Below are positions 1 through 12,592 of a DNA stretch of 64,000 nt, one piece after another. The notes under the pieces are model-generated. The model was not told the origin of the DNA. It made no database searches and saw nothing but the letters and a program-made list of their open reading frames with translations. The stretch lies in the NCBI GenBank assembly GCA_027475525.1, contig JAMWFC010000038.1, positions 1 through 64,000 of the forward strand, given 5' to 3'. How positions within the stretch are numbered: the first letter of the stretch is position 1; every line of letters starts with the position of its first letter. This stretch comes from Macrolepiota albuminosa. Lineage: Eukaryota; Basidiomycota; Agaricomycetes; Agaricales; Agaricaceae. Position numbers and translations under genes: made by a program.

Positions 1-748
1 CACCGTGCACTTACTCAATTGCACTTTTGCATCTACAAACATTAAACATTCACACTTTCTCCTACCTATTTTTTTTTTCCTTTCCCCTTTTCCTCCTCCT
101 AGTTGTACTTAAGACCAACCTCACTTTATTATACCCATGGTCAATTTCCGATTTTTTTTTAGTCTCACGCGCTTTGTTTTTTTCCCCCTGTTCTGTTCTG
201 TTCTGTACGTCATGACATCTTTCTGACGTGCAGGACGTAGAGTATAACGACCCACCCAAAAAAAAAATTAAATTATCTGACCCCAGAAAGCTCTTCGTTT
301 GGCTGTCCATCCATTTAAGCTTCAAGCTTCAAGGTTTCATTAAATTCGAAGCATTGTCGAATTTCCTTCGAGGGACGGCAGACTTGTACGGCAGTTCTTG
401 GTTGGATAAGTGATTTGCCCATGATGCTAGTCACTCTTATACTAAGTGCACTAATCTGGTGCGAGAGAGAGGAGCTAACCCTGCCACGCCACGATTTTCG
501 GAAGTATAAATTGACCGCATTTAATTCTCGTTTTTCTGCTTGGAAGTAGTTGGTAAAGGACTCGCGTGTCCACATTCGAGTGCTTGTGGCTACGACTAAA
601 GATTGCAGCAGGAGTAGACAAAAACTGATGCTCTTATCAGAGGAAATTGACCAAACACTCATTAGTGCGCGTCAGCGTCGCGAGCTATCCGGTCACGGCA
701 GTATCATTTCATCGTCCAAGTACAAATACAATTTACATGATGTTCAAT
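1..748. other. Non-coding flank, nothing recognised
   Basis: This stretch lies downstream of the minus-strand ferric reductase. It contains T- and CT-rich runs at about 60-190. The open frames here are short, lack family resemblance and look like chance frames. No gene can be supported. Confidence 0.5.
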
Positions 749-2975
749 TTACACCGCAAACACCTCCGCATGGAACCCGACTTCACGTCCCCCAGCCGCG
801 TACCCTGCAACAGCATTTGCCGCCTCCCTTATCATGCTTTCCGGCCCACTCGCACACACCCCTACCGATTCTTGCCTCTCGCCCCTCGCCGCTCCCTTCT
901 CCTCATCACCCGCTAGACTCTCATCGTCCTCTTCCTCCTCTTGCGCTTTGAGTGCCTCATCAGCGCAGCCACATGTACATAGGTCTTCCTCGCTGCCTCT
1001 GATCGTCGTACCGATGTGCCCTACCGTGACGCCACGCACCAATCGCGAGACGTCGGGGCGGCCCCCGATGCGCACCACCAGACCGGGGATGTCGACTTCC
1101 TCAGGCGAACACATACACGTCACGTACGCTGTCATGGTGAGACGCACAGACGCCGCGGCAGCAGTCCGTGCAATGGCACGCAGAAGAGGCGCGAACCAGT
1201 TCAAGTTGCCTGGAAATCAACCCGATATTAAGATTGAGAGTCCTGCCGGATTGGAAAGCTACAGAAAAACCCACCGAATGACCGTATACACCACACAAAA
1301 TGAATCTTCCTTGTTCTCGGCGCACCCACGCCTGGAGGTGGTGGCCTCGCACACAACGCAACAAGCGCATCCATACATCCAATCGCAAACGTCGCGCCAC
1401 TCCCGCCCGCAACCAACAACACGCGATCATACGTTCCCAGCTCAATCGAGCATCCACCATATGGACCATCAAACACCACCTGCACTGGGACACTCGTTGG
1501 TAACACCTTCTGCACGTTCTCATCGTCCTGATAACTGCCGACAGCAGCCGACTGCCCTATCCAATCGCGAGCATACTTGTTAAGCGCTTTGGACCAGTCG
1601 CCGATGGCACGAGCGCCAAGTAGTATACCCGGACCTTCGACAAGGTTTAAGGAATCGGAGTCGGAGTCGGATTGATAGTACGCGTCCATGTCGGCACCGG
1701 TCAGGCATGTAGTGGAACCAGACAACGAAGGAGCAGACATGATGCTAAGAGGGTGGGATTCAAACATTCTTCCCCCAAAGAAAACGCGCAAGCGAAGATG
1801 CTGCCCTGCCTGGAACCCGTCATCACAATCCGGAATATGTATCTGTCTCCGAATGAGTACCGAGAGGGAAAAAGACAAGTGATGAGAGGGTAAACGCACA
1901 ATCGTCATTTGATCGTCTACAGGGATCAGCCTGGCATCCTTCAGCCTGAATCTTCCAGTACGCATCAGAATATCAAATGCATAGATCGCGATGGGCGGGA
2001 AAATCCACGGCGCGGCGTAAATAGTATGGTAGCACACTGTGATAAAGAACGCAGGCACAGCCAAGAAGCTGTTTGTACCATGTAAGATTCACTCTCCTTG
2101 ATGGAATAGAGACTCACTGAACCCAGTAGAACACTCCCCAAGCCCACTGCCTTACGGGGCGAAAACTCGTGATAACGATAGCACACAACACACCAAACGC
2201 AGCCACCCCACTCGTTTCCTTTTGCTGGCCCAAAATCTGGATATCCCATACAAGATGGTTGTTGATCCACAACGAACCATGCAAGACAGCCGCAAGGAAC
2301 AGGGTGCGGCTCGCCCAGCGGTGTAGAACGTTCAGGCGAGTGTACGCAAAGAACGGGGGAAGGAGCAGGGAAAGTACCGTATTCTTCGATGCGAAAAGGA
2401 AGACCGGAGTAAGCTGCGCGAGGGCAAGAAAGCCTGCACGGTTGGGATTCGACACAAGCACGGCAGATGTGCAGATGCACACTACGACGACAGCGGCATA
2501 ACCTGCAATCAATAGCACTGCAGAAGATAAGACGTGGGCACGATGGTACATAGGCTAACTACATACTTTGACCTGCGTTGAGCCAAAGACCAGGCGGCAT
2601 CCAGTAGAAAACAGAACCTGACGTAGAAAGAATTCTCGCAACAACGCGGCTCTTAAATCGTGGCGGAGGCAGAGGCGTTCCGCCAAGGTAGGGCTTTTGC
2701 ATTTCATTACGGGAATGCCGATCACGCCAACTCTCAGTGACCCCAAATGCCTCTTTCTTCCACTGTCGATAGCCTCGGAATACAGATGGGAGAGCAATAA
2801 GGGCGAAAAATGCTAACACCGATGTCCAAATAATGGTGAATTTAACCTGCCATTTCGGATCCACTTCGTACGAGCTATTGCACCATCAGACAAGAGCCAA
2901 TGTCCTCGATGAGATGACGTACTCATATTGCTGGAGAGCGGCCGGGATAACTGGGGGAGTGCCTGTATCAGACAT
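749..2975 (-). CDS. Ferric-chelate reductase (FRE/NOX-like)
   Basis: Membrane flavocytochrome that would pass electrons from NADPH through FAD and two hemes to extracellular Fe(III) before iron uptake. I join five exons. The ATG is at 2975 (MSDTGTPPV), and intron 1 (GTACGT...AATAG) leads to YEVDPKWQVKFTIIW. Exon 3 holds the transmembrane core with the LHRWASR and VLHG histidine segments. Exon 4 carries the FAD-binding HPLSIMSAP stretch, then DGPYGG and the nucleotide-binding LLVAGGSGATFAIG. The last exon ends in the family's GVCASGPESMIREA NADPH-tail motif. Every junction keeps frame with canonical splice sites, so it looks intact. It is divergent from the aldehyde dehydrogenase. The substrate (iron or copper) cannot be told from sequence. 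Confidence 0.9.
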
Positions 2976-4320
2976 GAGTAAGTATGAAAACCCGTCAAGG
3001 GCAACGGATGTGAGGCGGGTCCAGGCGTGAGATCACTTTCAAAAAACAATCACATTGGGATCAAACAAATATAAACAACAGACAGGTTGCACAAATTCTG
3101 CTCTACAGACCAGCCTTGGGACATCGAGAGGGAAGGGTTGGCGGTAAAGTTGCCAATGTCTTCGAGAACGACCAGCTTAAGATGAAAAGCGGGAAGACGA
3201 AGCAATAAGTGGCATGCTGAATTGCATGGCGATGAACATTCGGAGCTTTCCCCGAGTCAGGCCACATGTCCGAGGAAAAAGTTTTTTCGACGCTTTAGAG
3301 CACCAACCAGAGATAACAAGTTACAAATAGCGTTGAGCGTGACTGAGGCGTGCTGGCCAAGACCAAAATATGGAGGATGGGAAGCCACGAGTGGAACAGA
3401 TCAAGGGATCCTGGAAACACTCAGCGCCGGATGCAACAGAGAGGTGTTCAGACCTACAGCAACAGTAGATAACTAAGGATGAATGCCTTTGTTGATACCA
3501 TGGAAAACCTTAAGTCGGCGCTCGAGGTGGAGAGTCATTCATTTAGATCAGGTCGGAGAGGCGATGCGGAAGAGGCTATGGATTCGTTAGTGGCAGAGGA
3601 AGGAAAGAAGAGGAAAATGTATATGCTACGAGGGAAGGAAGAACCAAGTCCCATGAGGCTTTTCTGCGGAGTGGCGTGAGAATGATGTGGAGAGTCCTTT
3701 TTTTCATTGGCTGACGTGCTTAATTGCCGAAAGATGATCGTTTGGACGCCGACGGACTACGAGCAAAGAGTGAACTGACCCTGTTACTATGTTACTATTT
3801 TTGATATCTACCTACGCTATACAAGAGTGATAGCTATGGTCATACCTAGAGATACGCCACGATAGACCCAGTAAGTAAAATGTATAAAATGTATAAAGGG
3901 CGTATGGGGTAGTATCAAAACCCCGTTGGGGAAAGCTGTTTAACCGATTACGATTTCATTTCCATTGATTTTACATATCCCTTTACAAAGGCGTGCATCA
4001 GAAGACGGGAAGCTATTTAGATTTTTCATCGCTGCTATAGCTTCAAACCAAGCACCTTTCCGTTAGCTCTTAAGTGATTATGTTGTGAGGGGTGAGCAGA
4101 GGGTGTTCGCTCCTTTTTGAGGACTGTCACTCAGTATTCCTGAGCTGTTGTGGTCCATGAAAGAACGCGCGTCTTACCCAAAACACATCCGAGGTCTGTG
4201 CCAGGCAATTAAATCACGTGATCGTGATTTCCTTATTTGTCGCGTGGTTGTTCAATCTGTTTATTCTTGACCTCGAGGCAACTGGATAGTGAGGCGACCT
4301 GGTGTCCTCGCGTCAGCACC
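2976..4320. other. Divergent intergenic region
   Basis: About 1.3 kb between the divergent ferric reductase and aldehyde dehydrogenase genes. Open frames at 3222-3476 and 3479-3679 have no recognisable domain and could be chance frames or part of an unknown small gene. The only clear signal is the CACGTG palindrome listed separately. Confidence 0.5.
4213..4222. promoter_or_regulatory. CACGTG palindrome (E-box) upstream of aldehyde dehydrogenase
   Basis: A perfect 10-base palindrome, ATCACGTGAT, lies about 100 bases before the aldehyde dehydrogenase start. CACGTG is the core recognised by bHLH factors in fungi. Whether it is bound here is inference. Confidence 0.35.
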
Positions 4321-6743
4321 ATGAATGCCGTTCTTTCTATCATACTACACCCTCTTATACCCGTTAACATATCTGATGATGACGACCAACAGGGTGTTGA
4401 CATTGTCTACCCCATCACGATCTTCTTCGTCATTGGAATATGGCTTGTAATCCAACGCTATCACAAGATGCACAACGATCCTGTCCCATTTTCTTTTCCT
4501 ATACCGGAGGTACCTCGTATATACGCGTTGACTGTTTTATGTACAACTTACCAGCTTGCTGATAGCCTGCAGACCCAAACTGGCAATCGATTCCTATTGA
4601 AAAGCCCCATTTAAAGTCACACCTAGAGGACGAAAGACTTGTGCCTCTTGGTAGAGACAGCCAGAGAGAGTACATCACAAGCTTTGACCCTGCCACCGGC
4701 CTCCATATCCATACATACCTAGGCGACAACGAGGAAGAAATCCGCGGAAAGATCTCTCAAGCCGAGAAAGCGCAAAAGAAATGGCGCAATACGACATTTA
4801 CACAGAGGAGACGCGTTGTGAGAAGTCTGCTGAAGTGGTTAGTCGACAATCAGGATTTATGCGCAAGAGTCGCGTGTCGGGACTCGGGAAAGACGCGTGA
4901 GTTCAACTTCGGCATCTTTTCTTTGCTTACCTTTGGCATGTATTGCCAGTCATCGATGCTGCTCTTGGAGAAATATTGACGACATGTTCGAAAATGGAAT
5001 GGCTGCTTAGACATGGCGAGAAAGCGCTTAGTCCGGAAACGAGGGCAAGCAATTTTCTTCTGTTTTACAAGCACTCTCAAGTCGTGTACGAGCCCCTGGG
5101 TGTTGTTGCTGCTATCGTCTCGTGGAACTATCGTACGTTCTCCCATCTTCTCCGTAGACTCACTCTGACAGTAGTCTAGCCCTGCACAACGCGTGGTCTC
5201 CAATTCTTGCCGCTCTCTTTGCTGGAAATTCAATTGTGTTAAAGTGCTCCGAGAATGTTGTCTGGTCGACCAGCTGGTTCGTTGACATTATAAAATTATG
5301 CCTTCGTGCCTGCGGCCATGATGAGGAACTCGTTCAGATCGTGTGTTGTTGGCCTGGGCAAGCTGAGGCTCTGACAAAATCGCCGAAAATCAAACATATC
5401 ACGTTCATTGGCTCTGAAGAAGTCGGACGGAAGGTCAGTTGTCACTGCTGTTTGTACGAGCTCTATTGCAATAGAGGCATATCAGGTTGCTAGAGCGGCG
5501 ACAGAACATTTGACTCCTGTTACCCTTGAGCTTGGAGGAAAGGACCCAGCGATTGTTCTACCTGGCACTAATCTTAACAAATGGGCCAGCTTGTGGATGC
5601 GGGGAATTTTGTGAGTACTTCTTGATGTCTGTAGCATGGATTCTCTGACTAATTAATTACCTTAGCCAAAATATGGGACAAAACTGCATCGGCATTGAAA
5701 GAATGCTCGTACATTCGAGTCAATATGATGAACTACATGCCATTTTCAATGAACGTATTGCCAGACTCCGGGTCGGCCCGGTTCTAGCGCCTTCGCCTGA
5801 AGGCTATGTTTCTACGATCGATTCCGGTTCAATGATATCGAGCGAAAGATTCGAAGCCCTAGAAAGGATTATACGTGGTGCCAGCGAAGCGGGTGCAATT
5901 GTCCTTAATGGAACCCCGTACAACCACATGTACGCGGAGAACGGTTGTTACTTCTCACCAACTCTTGTGGGCGCTGTGGATACCGGAATGGACATCGCTC
6001 AACAGGAACGTAAGTAACACTTGTGCCCTTGAAATTTTGAACATTCAGCCGACCCCGGATAACTAGTGTTCGCTCCTGTTGCTGTCCTGATGACTTATGA
6101 AACGATTGACGAGGCGATCGAGATCGCGAACGGGACTCGATACGGTCTCGGCGCCAGTGTCTTTGGGCCCGACCAGCGTCAAGCTCTTGAGGTAGCCAAG
6201 AAACTTGAATGTGGCATGGTCTCTATCAACGATTTTGGAGTATTTTATGTAAGATCCTTTCTGCTTTTATTTTGACTTCTCGAACCCATGTCCTTCCAGG
6301 TCAAGTAAGATCCATTCGCAAACTTTTCTAAACCTCCCACTGACTCAGTTCTCCAGTCAAGATCTTCCATTTGGAGGTGCCAAATATAGTGGATATGGAC
6401 GATTCGGTTAGTGGCTGTTCTCTCCGACCAGTATCGTCAATTGAAGTACTTTTTATCTATAAGGGGGCCCGGAGGGTTTACGATCTCTGACCAATGTTAA
6501 AGCGATAATGACAGATAGGTGGCCTGCCTTGATACAGACCTCGATCCCCACAGTCATCGACTATCCTGTTCGATCTCTCTCTCAGAGCTGGTATGTTTTC
6601 GCCTCATGTCTTGCCTTAATTGCGGTCAACTCAACGTTTTACTCAGGGATTTTGCCTGTGGTCTCATCCGTTTTGTGTATGCTGATGGCTGGCTCACGAA
6701 AATCCGCGCTCTCTCCGGCCTCATATCTGCCATGCGCAAGTAA
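4321..6743 (+). CDS. Membrane-anchored aldehyde dehydrogenase (Msc7-like)
   Basis: NAD(P)-dependent oxidation of an aldehyde to the acid. The N-terminus has a hydrophobic anchor (ITIFFVIGIWLVI), as in yeast Msc7 relatives. Then come IVSWNY, the NAD-site FIGSEEVGRK, the catalytic-glutamate region LELGGKDPAIV, the catalytic cysteine in MGQNCIGIER, LFAPVAVL and LPFGGAKYSGYGRF. The protein ends at SAMRK. About ten exons join in frame. Intron 1 ends at GCTGATAG, giving PIPE-PADPNWQ, and the last intron splits a Trp codon in SQSWDFACG. One exon is only 5 nt (6300-6304). I chose the ATG at 4321 (MNAVLSII); an upstream ATG is not in a conserved context. It converges on the flavin monooxygenase. Confidence 0.9.
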
Positions 6744-6989
6744 AGGTCAATTTATGCCCCTCGTAGATATAGTGCACCGTTATATCATTTGTCTATCTCT
6801 CCTTAGTTGGAAAATTTTTGTGCTCATTTGTACGCTGACCGTGCTTGATTTTGTTTGTTCTCTATCTCCAAGAGCATGCAAAGTGTCGAAGGGACACACT
6901 CTATTCAAGATAAGACGATGTATCAGATCAGATAGATAATTATATCTTGAATACATTATAAACTCTGGAGGCTTGTTCAACAAACAGTC

Positions 6990-9147
6990 TCAAGAGTTTC
7001 GTTTCAATCGGCGTTCTTGCTCGAGATTGGCAATCTCATTGACGCCAATGGTCTTAAACGGCCACGTCAACCAATTTCCGCCAGACCGCATGCTCGGTAA
7101 GTACATGTCTTCCAGCATCTCATCGACAAGCTGTGGCCAGCTAAGGTCAAATCAGTAGCCGCATCACGTGCGTGACTGGAGACGTACCTCCAAAAGGCCA
7201 AGTTGCTGCTATGACTCTCATTTACCCAGGTGAGCATGCTCGGGTATCTTTTCCTCATCCAAGCCGAATTACGCTCAGCGTGCGCGAGCGCTTCTTCCGC
7301 TGTGGACGGCAGCCGCATACGGTCTCCCAAGAAATATGACGAGATCCAATGCGCAGACACTTCATAAGTGTAGCCGTTGTTCACGGTGAACTATATGTTG
7401 GTCACTGGAGGAAAAAATGAATGAGAGTATCGATAACCTACAACTGCTCCATTAATTGCGAAGTCTCGTTTATTGATATTGTTTGCAGGTACGAGACCAC
7501 GATAGATTGATGATGACCATTGCTCATTCTCAAGGTGTGACACTGGCGGGTTTGCTAAAGACGTATAATTCCAGTCATTATCACCATTCATGGACGGCGA
7601 ATGCCTGATGATTCCCAGCTCTGCCGCAGTTTGGGCTAAATTTGATCAGCTTAGAAGGATATCCAATCATACATTGCTTACCATCGAAGAGGCTCGTCCA
7701 CGAAGACTTGAATCCGGTAGCTAGAATCACAACATCTGCAGAAAGAACTTGCCCATCATTCAAAGTCACAGACTTTCCATCGTCACCAAAGCCCGTAGCA
7801 CGCGCTGGTGCCACAAGCCTGATTTTTCCAGACTGGACTAGACCATAAAAACTGTTTGGCCTATAGTAACCGTCATCATTGGTCCTTATACCCCAAAATG
7901 CCGAGTGTGTATTTCGCAATGGAGAATCTACTGGCAGGGAGTACACGTCCAGCTGCTCTCAACAGGAAACGTCAGAATAGATACGGACACATCTTTGGAA
8001 GGTCACGTACCGAGGTTGAGATAATTTTGCTCCAAACGAAGTGTACGAATTTACTGCCAAGCCATGTGGTGTGCAAAAACCGTCTGCCAAAAAGTACGGG
8101 TGAGTAGATGTACGTCTTTGTAGGAGGGTGGAGCTCACTCAAGGCGTGTTCTCAGCTCCATATGAGGCGATAAAATCGCAAGGAATCTGTCCTGAGCTGA
8201 GGCCAAAACTAGAAGCAAGGGCATAAAGTATACAAACCTGCTTTTACGGATGAAGTCAGGAAGGGGTTTCTTGTATGCCAGAAATGCGTCTGCTGTCTCA
8301 AAAACGACAGTCACTTTACGGCCCGCATTTGCCAGATAGGCAGAAATACTGCAGGTAGTGTATGGAAATCCTTCAGTAACCCAAGGAAAAAGGAACGATG
8401 GACCCACTCCTGCGCAGACTTTCCACCTCCAATCACTATGATTGAGTTTACCTTTTCATTGCCATCAGCATCAATTGACCTGGTCAAGACCTCATCTAAG
8501 CGATCGCGAAATTTCGACGAATGGAAAACCAGGCCACGGAAGCCAGCCGACTCTGCTGTTGAAGGTGATATATATGTTGGAACACTTGGGTTACTGCATC
8601 CCTACTTGTTGGTGAGTTTCTCGCCTATGAGCGACTTTTATAGATAGATGTACCCCCGTGCACAAGACGATATGCGAAAAGTTGAGGACCTCCTGGGATC
8701 CGTTGAATAAGTCTTCCACTGTCACGAGCCAGGAACCACTGGATGATCTCTCTATGCCGCGAATTTCCGTCTTACACTTGATCTTCCCAGCGAGAAATTT
8801 CTCAGCAAAAGTTTCCATATATGCACACATGTCGTCGCCCGTCAAACGGCTACCAGTTTCTGCTGACTTTTCAGGCAGTGGCATGGCATAAGGAGAGAAA
8901 TTGAATTCTCCATGCACACTGCATGCTGAAAAGTTAACCCATGGAGAGTACACAGTGCTGACGGAGTTGCTCACTTGTTGATTGTTAGACCAGGGTATAT
9001 TCGCTCTCGAGCCCATACTCCGCCAGGAGAGCTATCGCGTGTGATGATCTGGACGTTGAACCCATCTCTAAGGAGTATGTGGGCAGTGATTAGACCTGCT
9101 GCTCCTGCACCTAAAATCCCGACAGAAGTGCCCTGAGGAGAGAACAT
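6990..9147 (-). CDS. Flavin-containing monooxygenase (class B FMO-like)
   Basis: FAD- and NADPH-dependent oxygenase. The start at 9147 reads MFSPQGTSVGILGAGAAGL, a clear GxGxxG FAD-binding fold. About 150 residues on comes the SHIVLCTG strand, later a second dinucleotide motif VIGGGKSAQE (NADPH site), then the FMO-type ATGF motif in VVILATGFKSSW. The C-terminus is reached by an intron (AG/GTACGTC...CCTTAG/C) that restores SWPQLVDEMLEDMY and ends in ERRLKRNS. Several short introns are needed and frames are consistent. It converges with the aldehyde dehydrogenase, 246 bases apart. The substrate is unknown. Oxidation of a secondary metabolite, or Baeyer-Villiger chemistry, are both possible. Confidence 0.85.
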
Positions 9148-10823
9148 TATGGAAGGAACTATGAAAGCGATAGGACTTTAAGTATGCCTGGTATTATGTA
9201 TGTAATGTGTCAATCTGGGAGTACACGAGTAATTCTCCTTGATGCCTAAGCTACAGAAGTCTGACTGACTAGCCATGATCCGGCTCCATCAGACCCGTAC
9301 TTAGTTCCTACTATAGCTTCTCACCATCCTTGCCATTTTGATGACTTGGAAACTATTGGGTCTATTAGTAAGAGATGTTGCATACGCGTGCTATACACAA
9401 CGATCACAAAGTCATAGTGTGTTCAGATGGTACAGTGCGGGATGGCTAGGAGTGAGAACAATTCGTGGAGCTTTGTGGTCGATCGTGATGGAAGAAGCCA
9501 GAACTGAGCATTCAATCGTCTGCCATGAGAGTGTACATGCCTAACTAGTGGACTTCGACTATACCTGATATATATATATATATCCGTCTCAAGGGTAATG
9601 CAACGTTGATTCTTATAACTCTAGACCTCTTCTATTTTTTCCTCAATCAACAACGACAACTGCGTCAAGGATCTCAGTATTCGGGGTATGCATATTCTCC
9701 AGGAACATACCTGTGGCTCCAACCCGGCTGTTCGGCAGTTATCTGTACATCCCTCTTCTACTGGTACGTGAAGCGGCCTTGATTGTGCTACAACTTCTCA
9801 TTAAGTCTGATTTCGACATTGAACGAGATATACAAGGACACAACAACTACAGTAATGCAGGTTTGACATAGAGGCGTTTATATGATAGAGCGCTTCTTCT
9901 GAAAGATCGGCGATTCTCTCACCCCGGTCTTCCTGCAGAACATAGATGGTCAGCAAATAAATAATAGCTTTATTAGACAGGTGGATCATCCACTTTAAGA
10001 GGTGGCTGGGGGATTCGACACCTCGTGACAATAGATATACACTTGAGGTCACCATAGCGTCCCTCTTTAATTACTTACGAGAGGACAAAAAATATTATAG
10101 TTCTGACCAACTCTTCTAAAAAGATCTGCTAGGATCACAATGTCCTGTGTCTAATATGGTATGTTCTAGGTCTTTCCAATTTCTGAACTGCATGTACGAT
10201 GAATGACATCAGGATTAGTGTTTTCTACGTAGTGGTCACCCTGCTTGTCAGAAAGGAAGATGGAGGAAACCGATTCACCCTTGAATTGTTATCACGATCC
10301 CTTACAACCAAGTACATCTGTACCCCGACCCGTGAACCGTGGACCCATTTCTATTTTCCACACTTTATTTCCAGTCTACTTTTGTTTCTCCTATCATGCA
10401 TCTGTTCATTCTCACCCCTTTACTCTTGATTTCTCGAGCTTTGTATTCGTAATTCTTAAACCTTTTCTTTTTTACTGCTACCTTCTCCTTATTTTTGCTC
10501 CTGACAATCTCACCATATAAACTCATGCCTGAGTCTGTTCAGGTCATGGAATGAACACAATTCTCGATCCCTCGTCTCATGACTCAGAACTGGCTGGCCT
10601 GTCTGTCGCGAGAGCCGAGTGACGGAAAGGGTGTGGTCTTTGAGTGAGGGTGGCTGTGCTGTCACGAGAATTCCCTTTTGCTTCGTGACACACCCTCAGA
10701 AGTTTCGTTGCGCGCTAGTACCGGGCAAGCCGACTACAGGAAAATTTTTATTCATTCTAAGTAGTGTCCTGAAGGAAAGAAAAGACCATCGAGCCATACT
10801 CGTGTATTTTCAAAGACTAAAAC
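9148..10823. other. Intergenic, AT-rich; short TA microsatellite
   Basis: About 1.7 kb without a supportable gene. A (TA)n microsatellite sits at about 9570-9584. The open frame at 9801-10055 on the minus strand has no recognised family. The left terminus of the DIRS-like element must lie somewhere near the 3' end of this stretch, but I could not find its terminal repeat. Confidence 0.5.
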
Positions 10824-11648
10824 ATGATTACTCTTACGGTTGACCCTAACTCGGAAATTTCTCCAGACTTTTCGAAAGAAGAGCACAGTTTCACTAGAGA
10901 AGCTGTGATGCGCAGCAGGAACGGACTGAGCGATGAACAAGCAGCCGAAGTTCTGACGAACCTTTGGAGAGAAGGTTTAGACCGCAGGAAAGCAGTCTGG
11001 GAAGCAGAACGTGATGAAAGAGAAGCGGAGGCGAGAAGGGGGCAACAGGCAAGAGGAGAAGCGCAAAGGAATCAGGACGACGTAATGGCCCGACAGTCTA
11101 CTCTGTCGAGGGGGCAATCTCCCCTGAGTGAGGAGGAGGGCCCGAATCTCATTGTCGGTAAGCCGGTCCCGGAAGTAATTGAGTATCCTCCGGCGCGCTT
11201 CGCTATCAAGAAGCTGAGGGAGCGGGAGTACATCGAGCTAAGTTATTTCACGCCTGAAGGCCGCGCTGAAGCCGCCAAAAGCGAGTCAGTAGCCTTGAAT
11301 AATGTGTTCACCCTTGCGAGGGAAGACGACATCCTAGCCCTAAAACCTGTAATAAGCGTTAAAGCGAAGGGGAAAGCGGTCCAGGATGAAGAGCTAGCCT
11401 GGGATCAGCTATGCATCGCATCGACCAATTTCCTAGAGCACATAGTCCAGGAAAAGTGGCCAAACAACATGGTCGACGCGATGCACACCTTTTTCTTCCG
11501 CCTAACTAACCATAAAATGCGGAATGAAGGGACAGACGGTCTCAAGATACTGATCCTATATCAAGCTCGAGTTCGACGCGAGTGGCATAGGCAGATTAAG
11601 AACCCACCACGCGACGGCATATTCGACGTCGGTCTGATAGACGATTGA
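10824..11648 (+). CDS. DIRS element ORF1, Gag-like hypothetical
   Basis: A 274-residue open frame beginning MITLTVDPNSEI at a good ATG. It has a charged, Glu/Arg-rich helical stretch at about residues 55-90, then a more hydrophilic C-terminal half ending FDVGLIDD. There is no catalytic motif. Its position upstream of the RT frame on the same strand suggests the structural protein of the retroelement. That is inferred from context and not from a domain match. It is one of the few frames of this element without an internal stop. Confidence 0.6.
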   Translation: MITLTVDPNSEISPDFSKEEHSFTREAVMRSRNGLSDEQAAEVLTNLWREGLDRRKAVWEAERDEREAEARRGQQARGEAQRNQDDVMARQSTLSRGQSPLSEEEGPNLIVGKPVPEVIEYPPARFAIKKLREREYIELSYFTPEGRAEAAKSESVALNNVFTLAREDDILALKPVISVKAKGKAVQDEELAWDQLCIASTNFLEHIVQEKWPNNMVDAMHTFFFRLTNHKMRNEGTDGLKILILYQARVRREWHRQIKNPPRDGIFDVGLIDD

Positions 11649-12129
11649 GCGCTAAGAATGCTTAAAGACCAGGTATACGACGCCAAGAGAAGTGTCCTCA
11701 TAGCCGGTAAGCGCCCACAAGCCTCTCAGATTCAAATGGATCTGATGAGTCTTCAAAAAATTTTTCATTGTATTCTTTCCTCAACGTTACCTATTCATGT
11801 ACCTTTTCTCGGATCTTGATTCCCTTGGGATTCTGGTCGCTCTATGCATAATGACGACACTCTCGTCTGCTTTATTGAATTGCGGTGCCTGGCGTTCGCG
11901 TGCGTTAATACCTGGCATATGACGTTATCTCGTCTGCCTTTGCTGTAACTTCATGGGGTTTCGCTCTCGTTTGATCAGGACCCCTTTGCTTTATCGGCAT
12001 CAATCACTTTCACTGTGAACGCCATCGGGATTCACGTCTCACGTTGAATGCCTGTCGCTTTATGCATATGCGCAAAATCACGCAATACATTCCTTTGATT
12101 AACCTTGCTCGTGATTCCCCCCTTCTTTC

Positions 12130-12592
12130 AATTTGCCGTGAAATCACCGCAGAATTGAGCACGCTAAAAAATGATGTGATGGCCGCCGCCAGCTCTCAAA
12201 AGGGGAAAAGAAAGCATTCTCCGTCCCCAGATCGAGTAAGAGAATCCGGGTCTGGGCATAAGACCAAGAAGGGGGGCGAGTTTTTTCCCTCCCGCGCAGG
12301 ATCTACGACCGAATTGGCCAACTCAGCCAATGCAGCCTGCGTGGTGTGCCTTGGTCATCACATGCACGACATCTGGAATTGCTCAGCACGAGACCTGTGG
12401 AACGGCCAGAAATCTTACGTTCAGAGGAACAAAAACAACCGCCTCATCAACCCCGACAGAAAGGAGCTGTGTACGGACTGGCAGAAGCCGCGCAGATGCC
12501 GAGTCATGTCTCACAAGCACAAACATGAATGCTCAGGCTGTAGCAAAAGAGATCACGGCGCTCAAAAGTGCCCTCTCGCTCAATCAGTTTAA
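12130..12592 (+). pseudogene. DIRS element Cys/His-rich region (Gag C-terminal part)
   Basis: An open frame with a Lys/Ser-rich basic stretch (KGKRKHSPSPDR) followed by Cys/His clusters (CVVCLGHHMHDIWNC, then CRVMSHKHKHECSGCSKRDHGAQKC) resembling paired zinc knuckles. It lacks its own convincing start, overlaps the RT frame by a few bases and is separated from ORF1 by a gap (11649-12129) with stops in every frame. It probably belonged to a longer or spliced Gag. Confidence 0.55.

Noticed and set aside
834..1583. 249-codon plus-strand open frame
   Set aside because: It lies antisense over the last exons of the ferric reductase, has no domain and is Ser/Pro/Thr-rich, as expected for a shadow.
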